Assembly (NCBI GenBank): GCA_013397435.1
Contig: VZRG01000760.1
Span: 1-64,000 of the forward strand
Origin: Erythrocercus mccallii
Taxonomy: Eukaryota > Chordata > Aves > Passeriformes > Dicruridae
DNA length: 64,000 bases
Reading direction: 5' to 3'
Of this stretch, positions 26,011-38,130 are shown piece by piece (the stretch's first letter is position 1; every line of letters begins with the position of its first letter). The notes under the pieces are model-generated. The model saw nothing but the letters and a program-made list of their open reading frames with translations. It did not search any database and was not told the origin of the DNA. Position numbers and translations under genes: made by a program.

Positions 26011-27495
26011 GTAAGGTACTCTTACCACTCTGCACTAGTGACACTAAATCTTCTCTACATAAGTTACAGATTCATAAGAGACAATGTTCACCGGAAGCAT
26101 AATGTAAGTTTTGTTTTGGCAAATGAGTGCACACAGCTGTCCAAAAACTTATGTTTTAAGTCTGGTGACATACAAAATTTGCAAATACTCACATTTTTGA
26201 TAACAATCTCTTAAAGAATTTAAATTTTTCCAAAAGCACTGCAGTCACAGCTGAGCAGAGACAGCCATAGCCCACTCATAAAGCTCTCCAAGTTAAGCAT
26301 TGTTCTTTCCCTGTGACAGCTGAATCGTGGAAATATAGTCAGGGAACACTATCAGTCAGCCTCAACCTGTGATAGAGTGCTAAAGTCTTGTCTTCAAGTG
26401 GTAGCCAGAAATGATGAGACCCTCCCCAACAACACACTAGATGCCCCAGCTGGGATTCAGCTCCTCTGACTTTAGCTAGTTATATTGCAGATATTCATAT
26501 TAAATAATTGCTAAGGTCCCATTGTAGTTAGAGTAGTGAAAAGTTACCTCAGCTATCTTGAAGTAGGTGTCTTTATGACACCTTTAGACTTTATGCAGAA
26601 GGGCCTCAGTTTTGTTTTCTACACACAGGAACCTTAATGCCATTTAAGATGCCATAATGAAGCTGGCACCTAAAGCCCAGCAGATATGACACAGGACCTA
26701 TGGACAGTCTTGTTCTTATGAGGGGTATCTGAAAACCAGAAGGAATACCTATAGAGACTCAATTCATACACAAATGATGCCAAGGAGTAGACTGCTGCAT
26801 CAAGCTCTTGATACCTACTCACTACTACAAAGGCTGTATGCATACTGCCTGCAAACAGACATATGGAAGCTAGACTAAGCCAAATCCTACTCCAGTTTTA
26901 GTCCCCTCTTCTGCCAAGGAGGTTTGTATCCTGTATCACCATAACTGAGGCATGGTGAGAGCATTCTAAATTCATTTTCTGTAAAAAAACATGCTATTAA
27001 GAGCAAATATTGGAGAAAAAATACTCCCCCCCACCTCCCCTTCTTCTATTTCTTGTTCAAACCATGTCAGTTTGGCAAGGTTCAGGAAATATAGTGTCAA
27101 GTGCTTATTTAAACAAGTTTTTTTACATTTTAGAAAAGGACATGTCTTGTGCCTGTAAATTGCTAATAAACACTAGTTATTTAACAAATTATATTAAAAT
27201 GTGACTTTTCTAAATAATATAAGAAACCTCCTGAAGAGGAGAGACATTTTAAAATTAGTTATCAAACAGTAAAGGCACAGCTCTACCTCTTATTCATGCT
27301 ATAATTTTAATACCAGAGTGAGTTTCACAGATAGTAACTGGCAAATTAGCATGCTGAAGCAACAGGCTGTGCCAATACAAAATGCCTGCCTGCAGCCAGT
27401 TCCCTGTGCAGTATGAGTTTAGCACTGGAATTATTGAAAAAGCACCAAGCAAATGATAGGTCTTTGTGAGTTTTCAAGAGATCTTCCAGCAAGAC
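26011..27495. other. unique noncoding sequence around a duplicated CR1 piece
   Basis: No gene is supported. Apart from the second copy of the local duplication at 26,621-26,735, I cannot name any element. Further eroded CR1 sequence may extend into the first part. Confidence 0.5.
26621..26735. repeat. local duplication, copy 2
   Basis: This is a near-identical direct copy of 25,763-25,868, offset by 858 bp. It has one substitution near the start (GGAACC for GGTACC), a 7-bp block present only here (around 26,690), and a few differences towards the end (TTCTTATGAGGGG versus TTATGATGGGG). Flanks on both sides are unrelated to those of copy 1. The two copies resemble each other far more than the CR1 piece resembles its family, so the duplication is much younger than the insertion. 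Confidence 0.9.
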
Positions 27496-27650
27496 AGAGT
27501 CACAGAATCAATTGGGTTGGAAAAGACCTTTGAGATCATCAAAAGTCCAACTCATGGCCTAACACCACCTTTTCAACTACTCCATGACACTAAGAGCCAC
27601 AATCAGCCTTTTTTAAACACCTAGACTAGCTTGTTGGCAGATAGAAACCG
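27496..27650 (-). mobile_element. CR1 LINE, 3' tail fragment (second subfamily)
   Basis: AGAGTCACAGAATCAATTGG, then GGTTGGAAAAGACCTTTGAG, a GATCATCAAAAGTCCAACTC block, CCTAACACCACC and the TTTTTTAAACACC block match the reverse complement of a CR1 3' UTR of the 'AAAAGACC' type. This differs from the 'AAGGGACC' type at 10,980. The 27,625-27,650 edge, including CCGTGTCCTCTTGTCAC, may be a continuation after a small deletion. No coding sequence. Confidence 0.85.
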
Positions 27651-30600
27651 TGTCCTCTTGTCACTATCAGTCTTTGTTATTATCTGTATTACTTTTCAAC
27701 AATGAGTTTCTTCTCAGAGCTTTGCCTGCTCCTCTTTTATTTTGTCATTAATTTTGGCCCTTCACTCTCCAATATAGCTCTTGGTTTGATAATCCACCCT
27801 TTGTGTGGCAAACACACAGATGGCAGCTCACCTTGATACTGTCTTACTTTTCTGCCCTGTTCCGTAGGTTTCGATTAAAGAAAATGTTAACATAAGCAAT
27901 TAAGAATATCCTTAATTCAAGCCTGGATCCCACAGAAATCAGATGCACGAGAGATTCAGCTACAGTCCTTGAACTGGATTAAAATTTGGGATCTCATTAT
28001 GCTCTTTAGTGTATTTTTTTTTCTCTTTAGCTCCATTTATAGGCTCTGTCTGGAGGAACAATTTAGTAATTTTTTTTTTCATAAAGACTGCAAATGCAGA
28101 ACTCATATTTTCCCTGTGTTTTTGAGTGGAAGGTTAATTTTTCAGATCTTGCTGAAAGCAAAATTGCTTCTGTGTAAGTTTCCCCCAATGCAGACTTCAG
28201 CTCACTCCCTAAGGTGACGGAAAATTAAAATTCTGTAGAAATCAAAAGTACAGGATGAAAAATAGTGATGATAAGCAAATTGTATCCCTGATGGGAAATA
28301 AATTTTAAAAATATGGAATACAGACCATTTGGCTAATTGACTTAGATTAAGTAATATTACTCACCACTTCATTGGAATTACATGTTACAGAAGAACAGTA
28401 AATATTGCAATGTTGAAGTAAAATTTTCTTGTATCCCTAAGACAGTCTTCCAGCATCAGAGGCTTCCACTATCAGAGGCTGTTGTACTAGATCATTAGGA
28501 TTATTACCATTTTAAAATTATGCCAAAAACTTTGAAAAAGAATTTTAATAGGTCAAGTTGGCATCATCATCTCCCCACGTTTTGCTGAACTTGGACTCAT
28601 ATTCTAAACCACTTCTACAGCTTCTACAGCAGTGGGAAAGCCACCCTGAGCTATGACACACCCTTTCTCAGAAAAAAATTTGAGCCTTTCTTCCTAAGGA
28701 GTTCAGGTAGAACAAAATATTACCATCTTGTCAGCCTGAACTGGGGAATGTTTTTTTTTTTTAATTTAATAGCATGCAACTGCAATAAGCTCCTGTGCTT
28801 AGTTAAGCATCATTTTAAAATGCATTCTACTTCACTAAAATTTGTATTTAAAATGCATTCTACTTCACTAAAATTTGTATGTCATCTCTTGAGGACATTA
28901 GGAAAGCACAGCACTGGATACCAGCTACTTTTAAATTGTCATTTATATGACTTCATAAAGTTCCCTTTCTTATCAAAATACCTAAAATACTGTCTGTTCA
29001 GCACAAATCTAGTCTCAGCAGTCTCTTGAAATCTGACTTTAAACTGGTCTTTTCAAGAAGAAATGAGAGAGAAAACCCTAGAAATCAGAGGGGGTGGGGA
29101 GAGTCTTTTAAATAGCTATTTATAAATTTCTATTTCATGGCAGTATGTTGAAGCTGCCAAGGAAAGTTGACATTGCAGAAGGTGCGTAATCACGTGAGAA
29201 GTACTTGTGCTTTGGAGCAGGAGACTGAAATATATTTGAGAATGCTTTGCTTCTAAAAATACCCGGATCTATTACCAAATCTTCTGGGAGAAGAAAAAAC
29301 AATTCCAAATAGAGATTTATTTATAACAGTTAGATTTCAGTAAGACCTCAAACTACAATGTAAGCTTCACTTGTGACAGTATTTAACTTCTGAAAATCAT
29401 GTACATTAGAATGAGACCAGAGGGGCTTTCAGTATTTTAGTCATGAAGTTAATTTTGCAGTTATTGAATTTGAATAAGAAACATTATAGAATATGGCTTA
29501 CTGCATTATAATGAATTTGAAGTATAATATATTAATAAGAGTATGAAGAAATGTCTACTTAGACATTCCATGTAGTTTTCAGACTACACCACTCCCAAAA
29601 CACTTGGAGTTTGAGAGACAGACAAGTTACAGCATATAAGCCTGGTTCTCAGAAGTGTAACGATCACATTTCCCTTTTTATTCCCTTAAACAGCAACTAC
29701 ATTTTCTAAAGCTTCTACACAGGTAAATTTTGAAGTGGAAAACACTCAGCTTTGTTGTATCCCGGTGCATCTTGACACATACTACTGGATCTCAAGTATT
29801 TTTCGAGATCTGGACACCTTCCTGAAACAGAAATCTTTCTGCAATTCTTTATGAGAATCTGGAATGTGTTTTGTTACTACTATGCCTATAAACTCAGGGT
29901 TCTGAGATAAATGATAGAAATTAAGCCACTATAGTGAGAAACCATTCTTGTACGTATAATATGTGGTACATAAATTTTTCTGTTTTTCAAAACATAATCT
30001 TTCAGGGTATCCCACCTAAACTATACGGAATGGTAAGAAGCCCAAGCAGTATCTGGAGGGATTTCACATGCTTAAGAAAGACTCATTTTATTCAGTCAAA
30101 ACTGGTATCAAATACTGTATCCATTGAGATATAATATCTTTGTCTTTTATCCAGTCTCTCATCTTGCTCCAAGTGTAAACACAGAATCAGACCATCCATG
30201 AAAGTAGTTTCCTCTTCCCTCTATGCCTTCCATCCTTCCATATGGGGAAGGGGTATTTATCTTAGACTTCTTTCTTAGCTTCTATCTTAGTTCTTTTTTT
30301 TTTTAGCATCACATCTTTATTTCTTACAGGACTCTACTGGATTTCTCACAGAACTATCTTTGGAAAAAGTCTCTAATTAGTATTCTGCATCAAGAGAACT
30401 AGAGTGAGATTCCAAGACTGATCCACTATTTCCCACTTAGAAATTAATAAATTGTGAAAACCTAATTTTCTATTGAAATTACTTATCTGGTTTTCACAGA
30501 ATAGAAGAAAATCCACACAAGTTTTTGCCAATTAAATAATACTTTTCTCAAAATACACAGGATTTTTGTACCTTGCAGCCCTCTTCTGTTCCATACGCTT

Positions 30601-33600
30601 GGTTCCTTGACCAAAATGTGTCACCTTTGGCAATATTTCTGAGGGATTCCTTGGGATTGTTTTAGCTTTTTGCTCTTGAAGGATACTTATTGGGGAATAA
30701 ATGAAAACAAGAATAGTGCTAAGAGAAGGGAATCCTTTTTTTTTTCTGTTCCAAATAAGACTGGTGCAAAGTCTCATTTCTGTCAAAAGCAAACCACTCT
30801 CTATTTCAGTCAAATACTTCTTCCAACTTCCTAGCCTCAATTTCCCTTGCTTTTGCTGTCTAATACACTCACCCTTCCCAAATCCTTTAGTGAGGTGATG
30901 GGAGGTGCTGTAAGTTGGGGTTGTGTGACATTTTCCACCTGCTGTCATGAGGAGGTGCTCACTCTTGGTGTGGAAGCTGCCAGGACCTGGCTGTAACCAT
31001 CATAGCATATCTCATAACCTCTGCTAAATAGGAGACTTTTTCAGGTTCTGCCTCCCCAGAGCTACCAGTTAGGCCCAGTGCTGCCTCCCTGTTGTTCTCA
31101 GGAGAAGGTTTCCAGTCCTACTGGAGAGGAAAACCTTGCACACTTACAAGAAAGGAGTAGACATTACTCTGATTTTAAAAAGGAGGGGTAATGTGGAGTC
31201 TCCAGGGATTAAAAAAGGTTTAATTTTCCATCTTGTCTCAGAGTCAGGGTAGATAAGTAAGAGTCATAGGGGAGAAAGGCAGTTGAATAATATTCTTCAA
31301 TATTACTACAGCTTTCTGTTCTAATTCTGGTTTGGAAACATATTAGGGATGACTAAAGTGAATGCACTTTAAGGTTATGTTATTTCTGCATTTATAAAAG
31401 AGATATATATGTGAAAACTGTGTTCTTTGGGACTTAGAAGCTTCTGATGAATACAAAAAGACACACTGTAAGGTAGCTAGTAGGACAGAACAACATCTGA
31501 TCACAGCCTCGATAGACGTCCAGACATCTTTCTCAAGAGCCTTCAGCTAGAAGCCAACTCTAATCAAAACTGATGTCTCAGCAGAAATAATATATTTAGA
31601 TATGAGAATAGCCATGCTGAAAGGAAATGCAGTTTTAAAATCAGTGAAACAAACACAAGAGAATTTTTTTGAAATCCAATCAATGCCAACATAGGATATA
31701 TCAGCAGTCAAAAAATAAAATGCATTAACATTCTGAAATATACAGTGTATAGCTTATACAAAAAATACTTAGGATATTTGAACTCACTTTACATTCAGGA
31801 TCCTGGAAACTAGCAGTGTGTTGAAAGATTCCTTGCAGACATGGGCATCTAGGTGCCACACAGAGCAACTCTGCGGCAGCCTAAGGGGCCAAATCAGTTT
31901 GCAGCCCTAGAAACAAGATGACAAACATGATCACACTGAGTGCTCTTGGCTTCACCTTGCCCTGCCCTACATCTGCTGCTGTCCTGCACCAAGCACCACT
32001 CAGACAACATCTTGGCTAAGATTAAAAACGTCAGTAAAGACCAGCTGAAAGTGGTCATTGTTACACAGGAGTGATTGAGTTCTTTAATATGATGGAGTTA
32101 CTAGTTTGCTTTGCTTTGTAGTGTGGTGTATTTCATAGTTGGCATTAAAGACCATAATGTGTTCAGATGCTTTTTTGTATACCTAATTCAGCTCACATCA
32201 CCTGGTTGACCTTATTATCTCTTTCTGTCTTTCAGCAATTGCATACTAACTCTAGGACCTAGCACAGCAAAACTGGCATCCAAACCTTGCATCTTACTCA
32301 GTATTTTGTCTTTCCAGATGACAGGAGATATTACAGTGCCAACATCCATTTTCATCAGTTTTTCCATCCTCACTATAAACCAGAGACTTAGCAAAGTAGA
32401 AGATATTACATACACACACATTATTAAAAAGTCAGAGAACATTTACAAAAAAAAATCAATATTTAGCAGAACATGCATTGAGGTAATATGACATTTTTCT
32501 GTGTTTAAGAACTGGCTCCAAAAGCAGCTGGTAGCAGCTATCACACTGTCTGCCTTTCACATAAACAAAGCTTTATAAGTTGATCTAACCAGGATTTCTA
32601 TTCTGACTATTCTTTCTGGAGAGTACTAGTTTTGAGCACTGACAGTGCATTCCCTGCAACAGATCTCCACAGCTGACTAAATTGTTTATATTCAGGTTTA
32701 TAACTCAGATAGAAATGTACCTTAATTAAGACATATCCAATTTGTAGCCAGGTCATTGTGTAGGGTATGACCATCACCCTACAACAGCAACTGCAGTAAG
32801 ATTCAAAACAAATGCTTGCATGTGTTAAAAGAAAGATGCAAAGTATTCAGGTTCATATTATTCTAAGATACTGAAAGAATTTTAAAGATGCACCTGAGGG
32901 CTTTGAAAATGATGGCAGAGTGAGGCAAAGTTATCCCAGGATAGTGGATGGAAATGAGCTTGTCCTCTATATCCCAGTGCTGAGAACTGGACCTTTGAAG
33001 TGATGATGATGAGCTCCTCTGTCTGTCCTTTTGGGAAATGTTGTTCAATGAATGAATTACTGGACTGCACAGGTCACCAGACCAAAATAGCATGAAATGG
33101 CAGAGAGGCAACTTTAGTGGCAGCTCAGAGTTTATCTTGCAGAGGCCAGACCAGTGAAGTTATCTCTTCAGTATAGGCTCCACTGCCAAAGGTGAAACAA
33201 CTAACTGCCTTTCTTTCACAACCCCTTGCAGCTATTCTTTTTAATTCAATCTCTGAGAGCAAATGTAATGACAGCTGCAGGAAAAGTAGAATCAGTGAGG
33301 TGGAAAGGGGACATTTCTTGAAGTTTTCATAATTAAATTATAGCCATTACCAGAGTAAGCAGAAAAACTGTAAATCATTCTAGCATACAGATTCAAACAC
33401 AAAATGTAAGCTTTCTTCCTAATGAATTAATTTCTCCACATTCATATTGCTAGTTATAATTACTCCAAAGGAATTATTAATTAGAAATTATTTTGCATTA
33501 AGCAGTCGGAAGACATGAAGCTCCCATCTGAAATAAAAATCTGTAATGACATTACAACTACTGTTATGGTTGTATAGTAATGTAATATGATTAACTATTA

Positions 33601-33913
33601 CCAAATATATACAAGTATGACTAAGCAAACTAATTAATAATGCTGTTTATCATGTCCTTTTTCTGTTAATACTCTACACTTTGTTCCTTCCACAGCAGTT
33701 TTATTTATGGAAGGAATGCATTTTTCTTATACTAATAAAAATTTTTGTTATGACAACGTAACAAACATGCTTACATTTTTAAGTACCTTTACAGTGCTTT
33801 AGACTGGATTGAGTAGTTCAGCCTGAGAGGGGTTTGAATTAATGCATGAAAACAGCCTGAAAATGTCCCAAATAGAAACAGAGTACATACAGAAAAATCA
33901 TATGGAATATAAA
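27651..33913. other. unique noncoding sequence
   Basis: No gene is supported. This interval contains the longest open frame of the window (30,532-30,948, minus, 138 codons). It shows no domain, starts without any recognisable context, and faces an overlapping open frame on the other strand, so I leave it out. A 33-bp tandem duplication is listed separately. The stretch 33,400-33,660 is rich in ATTA/TAAT cores and could be regulatory. Confidence 0.55.
28814..28880. repeat. exact 33-bp tandem duplication
   Basis: TTTAAAATGCATTCTACTTC begins at 28,814 and again at 28,847. The full 33-bp unit is repeated twice without a mismatch, with one further matching base. Perfect identity implies a recent slippage or replication event. 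Thirty-three is a multiple of three, which only lengthens a chance open frame. Confidence 0.97.
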
Positions 33914-34022
33914 AACACAGAATCATTAAATTTAAAGAAGAATTCTAAGATCATAGAGTCCAACCTTTGACCAAACATCACTATGTCAACTAAAACATAG
34001 CAATAAGTACCATGCCCAGTCA
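33914..34022 (-). mobile_element. CR1 LINE, 3' tail fragment, diverged
   Basis: AAACACAGAATCATTAAATT, then AAGATCATAGAGTCCAACC, a TTGACCAAACATCACTATGT block and a GCAATAAGTACCATGCCCAG block follow the order of a CR1 3' UTR of the AAAAGACC type in reverse complement. The GGTTGGAAAAGACC core is strongly altered here. About 110 bp remain, older than the 10,980 copy. Confidence 0.75.
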
Positions 34023-35260
34023 ATAATGTGTAATAATGAAAGTTCATATATGGTTTAAAAATAACATTTACTTTTCCAAATTAAATAGTGGAAACTGCTA
34101 TGGGCACCGCTGCTGGGAAGTGGTCATAATATTTCTTTCTGAGTTCTTTTTTTCCTTCCATCACTATGCTCCTACATTTTTCTCCCTGGCAGCAGAGGAA
34201 GGATCCTTGTCAGACAAGGGCACAGTTGTATAAAAAGATGCCTAATGAAGCCCTCATACTCTGGTGTCATGAGTGTCCTTGGTTGCAATAAAGTGACTCT
34301 GAAGAAAACCTGGATCTGAATGCTACAACCTTTAGGAAGAAAAGCTTTGGATCCTCATGTGAATTTTATCACTTGGTCCTATATCTATTTTAAACTATGT
34401 TATTACAAAATGCTCTAGAATATCTCAAGAGGATAATCCTTGCTTAACAGAAGCATCGCATGATAACTTAATCAAACTTTTTCCATTTGCAGTATAGGTT
34501 CTCTGCATCAATCTACATTATTAATGATCCCAAAGAGATCAGAAGAACGTGTTTTACGAGGAGGAAGAAATAGCTAAGGGGAATACCAAGTCTGATTCAC
34601 CAGGAACACAAACCACAAAGGGGAACATGAATTGTAAAGTAATCATGCTAACCCCAGACACTACAGAGGTACTTCTTGCACAGTAATTTAAAGTCACTTA
34701 TATTAGGATGTACCATGCTTAAGACTTCCAGATAGCATGTATACACAGTGAATTTACAAGACCTTGCTCTGAGTCCTTGAGAAAATTGGAGAAGGAGGAC
34801 AGCCCCTCAGGAAGAGCCTGCCTCATCTGCCCTACTTTCAATACCAGAAGCACCTTTTTCTGGTAGGACAGGGCTGTGCTGTAGTGCAATTTGAATCTTT
34901 ATTTTTCACAAAAGATGTGGGGGCAGGTCGTAGTGGCAGAATCTTCTCCTTTGTCTGTACAGTCCTGGCCATTGGTAAGTGTGGCCTGGGAAGCAGGAGA
35001 AACCACACTCTTTTTTCAGCAATAAGGTGTATGATGAATTCAGATGTTCATCAAGCAGTGTATGAGAAATTCATATGTACCCCCATGATTTACAAAGTCT
35101 GTAGCTGTAATTATTCTAAATGGCTTATACAAACTCTAAATCAGTGCATTCCTGGTGCTTTATCAACCATCAAATAAGTCAAATTTGCAAGTAAAACAAA
35201 TGCCAAATGAAACCAGGCTTCTCTGGAGCAAAGCAGTTTGAAAGTACCTGATAGGTAGAT

Positions 35261-35304
35261 GGATGGATGGATGGATGGATGGATGGATGGATGGATGGAT
35301 GGAT
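35261..35304. repeat. (GGAT)11 microsatellite
   Basis: Eleven uninterrupted GGAT units, preceded by a partial TAGAT unit. In the minus-strand frame it encodes a run of Ile-His-Pro-Ser, which is only the tetranucleotide read as triplets and not a protein repeat. Confidence 0.98.
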
Positions 35305-36589
35305 ACACAAGGTAACTCCAGTTGGACTCTTCAGAGCATAAGGTAGACAGCAAATAGCACAAAATTAAATTCCCTCCTTAATTTCTAGTTTTCTGTACCC
35401 TGAAAATACTGCTTTCTGAGAGCTGATATTTTTAGTAGCATTTGTAGCTGATAGAGCTACAGTTACTTAAGTTTTGAATAGGCAAGTTACATTTTAGATA
35501 GAAAAAGCATTAAACCAGTACTCAGTCCAAAGGAGGTTTACATTTTCTACAGTAAAATTGAAATTGTTTTCTCTTTGTCTACAGAGCCCGAGAGTTATTA
35601 CGAAGTTTTCCTTAAATAAATAACAAATATCCATTCATATCTGAGACTGTAATATTCAAATACATCTTTAACATATATTAATAACTTTAAAAATATGAAA
35701 GAAGCATCTAACACTTTAATTATTTTTCATTGAAACTCTCAGGGGCAGAAGTCCTCCTAAATACGTTATTAGTTCAAAGGTGTTGTCACCACTGTACAAT
35801 CTTGATCATAACAGCAGTGTTCAAATCTCATTCAGTTGCATGTTCAAGATATGATTGGCAGTGAAGATATTTATGTGAAAAACAGGGTTCTGTGTATTTT
35901 GGGGCCCAAGCATGAATGTAATCTCATGTGGTAGCAAGCAGCTTTGTATCCTATTATAAGCTGACAATCCACTTTTAACTTAGCAATCTCTGGCGTAGCT
36001 GGGGTTTTCCAAGCAGGTAGAAATCTGTGCTTATCTATTCCAAAGGACTATCTGTTTTTTTCTGGTAAAGACCATGAACATGACATTTTCAGTAATGCCA
36101 AAGGAAAAGTCTGCTTTGGCTGAAGACCATAAGAAATGTCACCAGAAAGACAGAGTGCAATAGAGAGCAAATGTGGAATTCACACTCACCACCCATCCAG
36201 TGTGCTTTGACCCAGAACTTCTAAAGTTCTGTCTGCTGGGTAGTTCTCACAGTAGAAAGCAGAAAAAATTTGGAGCCAGGTATTTGATAGTTCTACTGTA
36301 AAGCAGATGTACTGAAACTTTTGTGACCTTGTCAACTATTTGACATTTTACAAGGCTTTTATATTATTTTTATTAGTGTTTAACTTGGAATTGAGTGTGA
36401 TTCAAGATAACTGAACAATGTTAGAAAATGTTAATGCTATAGATACGGCAATCGTTAAAATTAGGGTTCTGGGAAAAGCTGGCAAAAGCATATTTCAAGA
36501 TTTTCCCTCAAACCAGAATGTCTTACTACTTATTGACACTCAGGTTTGGAGGCTGGTAGTAATAGAAACTTGTGCTGGTGATCACTATT

Positions 36590-36649
36590 TTCCTTCCTTC
36601 CTTCCTTCCTTCCTTCCTTCCTTCCTTCCTTCCTTCCTTCCTTCCTTCC
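36590..36649. repeat. (TTCC)15 microsatellite
   Basis: About fifteen uninterrupted TTCC/CCTT units, ending at TTCCG. It is the same motif as the longer array at 13,574. Phe-Leu-Pro-Ser runs in the plus frames are translations of the repeat, not protein evidence. Confidence 0.98.
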
Positions 36650-37114
36650 GTCAGAATTATTGATATGGCAGAATCACAGTGTGGGGATGTAGTCATACAC
36701 TGGGAGGGAGCTTGTGATACTGCAAGGCATCTTCTTGGATATCAAAGGGAACCCAATCCTAAGCAATTATAAGCATTAAGTAGTATAATCACTTCTTTAA
36801 ATTAATTAGTTTCTTTTAAAAATCAGTTAAATCTAACTCCCAATACTCCTTTAGAAATTCGGTTTCAGAAGCTCTTGGATGTTTTAAACATCTGTTTAAT
36901 TCCAATCTGAATTTATTCAAGGCTACTTTATATCCATTTCCTCTTGCACCAGTGCTGTACTTCACCTGAAACTGTTCTTGAAACTCCCTCATGTATTTAT
37001 AAGAGCAATTACATCTCTTCTCAAACCAATCTTACTTTCCTAGGACAGACATAGTTTTCAAAGTATTTTTTTATAAGAACACTTTCCATTTCCACAGTCA
37101 TCCCAGTAATAACA

Positions 37115-37600
37115 AAATCACAGAGTGGTTTGAGTTGGAAGGGACCTGAAAGATGATCTAGTTTCAACCCCTTTGCCACAGATAGGGACACCTTCTATTA
37201 GACCAGGTTGATCAAAAACCCATCCAGCCTGGCCTTGAACACTTCCAGTGATGAGGCATCCACAACTTCTTGAGGCAACCTGTGCCAGTGTCCCATCGCT
37301 CTCACAGTGAAGAATTTCTTCCTTATATCTAATCTAAATCTACCCTCTTTCACTTTAAAACTATTACTTTTTGTCCTGTCATTACAGGTCCTTCTACAAA
37401 GTCTTCCAGTTCTTTTGCAGGCCCCTTTAGGTACTGGCAGGATACTGTAATTCTTTTATTGGTTTAATTTCTTTTGAACTTGGGCAATCAGAACTATAGA
37501 CAGTATTCAAGATGAGGTCTAATTAACATCTTTTAAACAGCAGAAATAATTCTGTGCCTTTTACTGGGAAGATCTCACCAGAACCGTATACGTGTTTCAC
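37115..37600 (-). mobile_element. CR1 LINE, 3' UTR and end of ORF2
   Basis: AAATCACAGAGTGGTTTGAG leads into GTTGGAAGGGACC, then AGGGACACCTTC, AGACCAGGTTG, CCATCCAGCCTGGCCTTGAA, a CATCCACAACTTCTTGAGGC block, CAACCTGTGCCAGTGTC, and GAAGAATTTCTTCCTTATAT. These are consecutive blocks of an avian CR1 3' end in reverse complement. Beyond 37,455 the match weakens, but CAGTATTCAAGATGAGGTCT near 37,501 continues the element. Small indels are present and no frame is intact. The 5' side is truncated near 37,600 or grades into older sequence. Confidence 0.93.
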
Positions 37601-37789
37601 AAGTGCATGTCAGGTGCCCTATGACAACACTCAGACATTATATAATCAATTCTCTCCATGCACATTTCCTGGTGATGAGCTCCCCCTGGTTTCTCTTCCA
37701 ATTCCCTCAGCAGAACAGATTCCCTCAGCTATAGCCTTGTACTGGGAATGTATAGAAAATGATCCTATTTCAGATACTCCAGTCTAACT

Positions 37790-38130
37790 CTTATACAGTA
37801 ACCTGTACCTCGGTCATGTTAGACTTGCCTCTTGTAACATCAGCATACTTCAGTGTGCCAAGACTGACAAAATGAATGACAAAACTAAATAAGATGAAAC
37901 TTGCAGAACACCAATAATTTCCTATTAGTGCATTAGTGATTCCTTGAATCACACTTTATCCATCTTTCAGTTGTTTCATCAATCTTTGTATCACCTGCTT
38001 TGCTGAAGTCATGTAGAAGCTTTGCATTCCATCCATAAAAATATCTTCTTTTCTCCAAGTCAGTGCAATTTACCACATCTACCTTCTGTGAACCTCACTT
38101 GATATAATTATCATTACTCTCTTTGCTTAG
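37790..38130 (-). mobile_element. possible older CR1/L2-type LINE fragment
   Basis: Short blocks resemble the reverse transcriptase end of CR1 in reverse complement: a TTGCAGAACACCA block (like 'GAGGAACACCA') at about 37,900, and TGCTTTGCTGAAGTCATGTA (like 'GCCTTGCTGAAGTCAAGGTA') at about 38,000. Spacing fits roughly. Similarity is low and discontinuous, so this could be the far 5' continuation of the copy at 37,115 or a separate older insertion. Confidence 0.35.

Larger units (their letters stand above)
34023..37114. other. unique noncoding sequence
   Basis: No gene is supported. Two tetranucleotide arrays are listed separately. Near 34,223-34,292 a GTATAAAAAG motif and an AATAAAG motif lie 60 bp apart, a weak LTR-like pairing without identifiable ends. 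Confidence 0.55.

Noticed and set aside
28748..29029. Frame with an internal 11-residue repeat
   Set aside because: Caused by the 33-bp tandem duplication happening to stay in frame; no homology or coding signal.
30532..30948. 138-codon open frame, the longest in the window
   Set aside because: Composition is random, there is no domain or signal peptide, a plus-strand frame overlaps it (30,701-30,898), and there is no promoter or neighbouring exon. A frame of this length is expected by chance in 64 kb.
34223..34292. TATA-like GTATAAAAAG followed by AATAAAG, suggesting an LTR or small gene
   Set aside because: No TG...CA ends, no target duplication and no similarity to the better LTRs in the window.
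35141..35362. Frame with repeated Ile-His-Pro-Ser
   Set aside because: Translation of the (GGAT)11 array on the minus strand.
36418..36772. Frames containing repeated Phe-Leu-Pro-Ser
   Set aside because: The repeat is the (TTCC)n microsatellite translated; no protein is implied.
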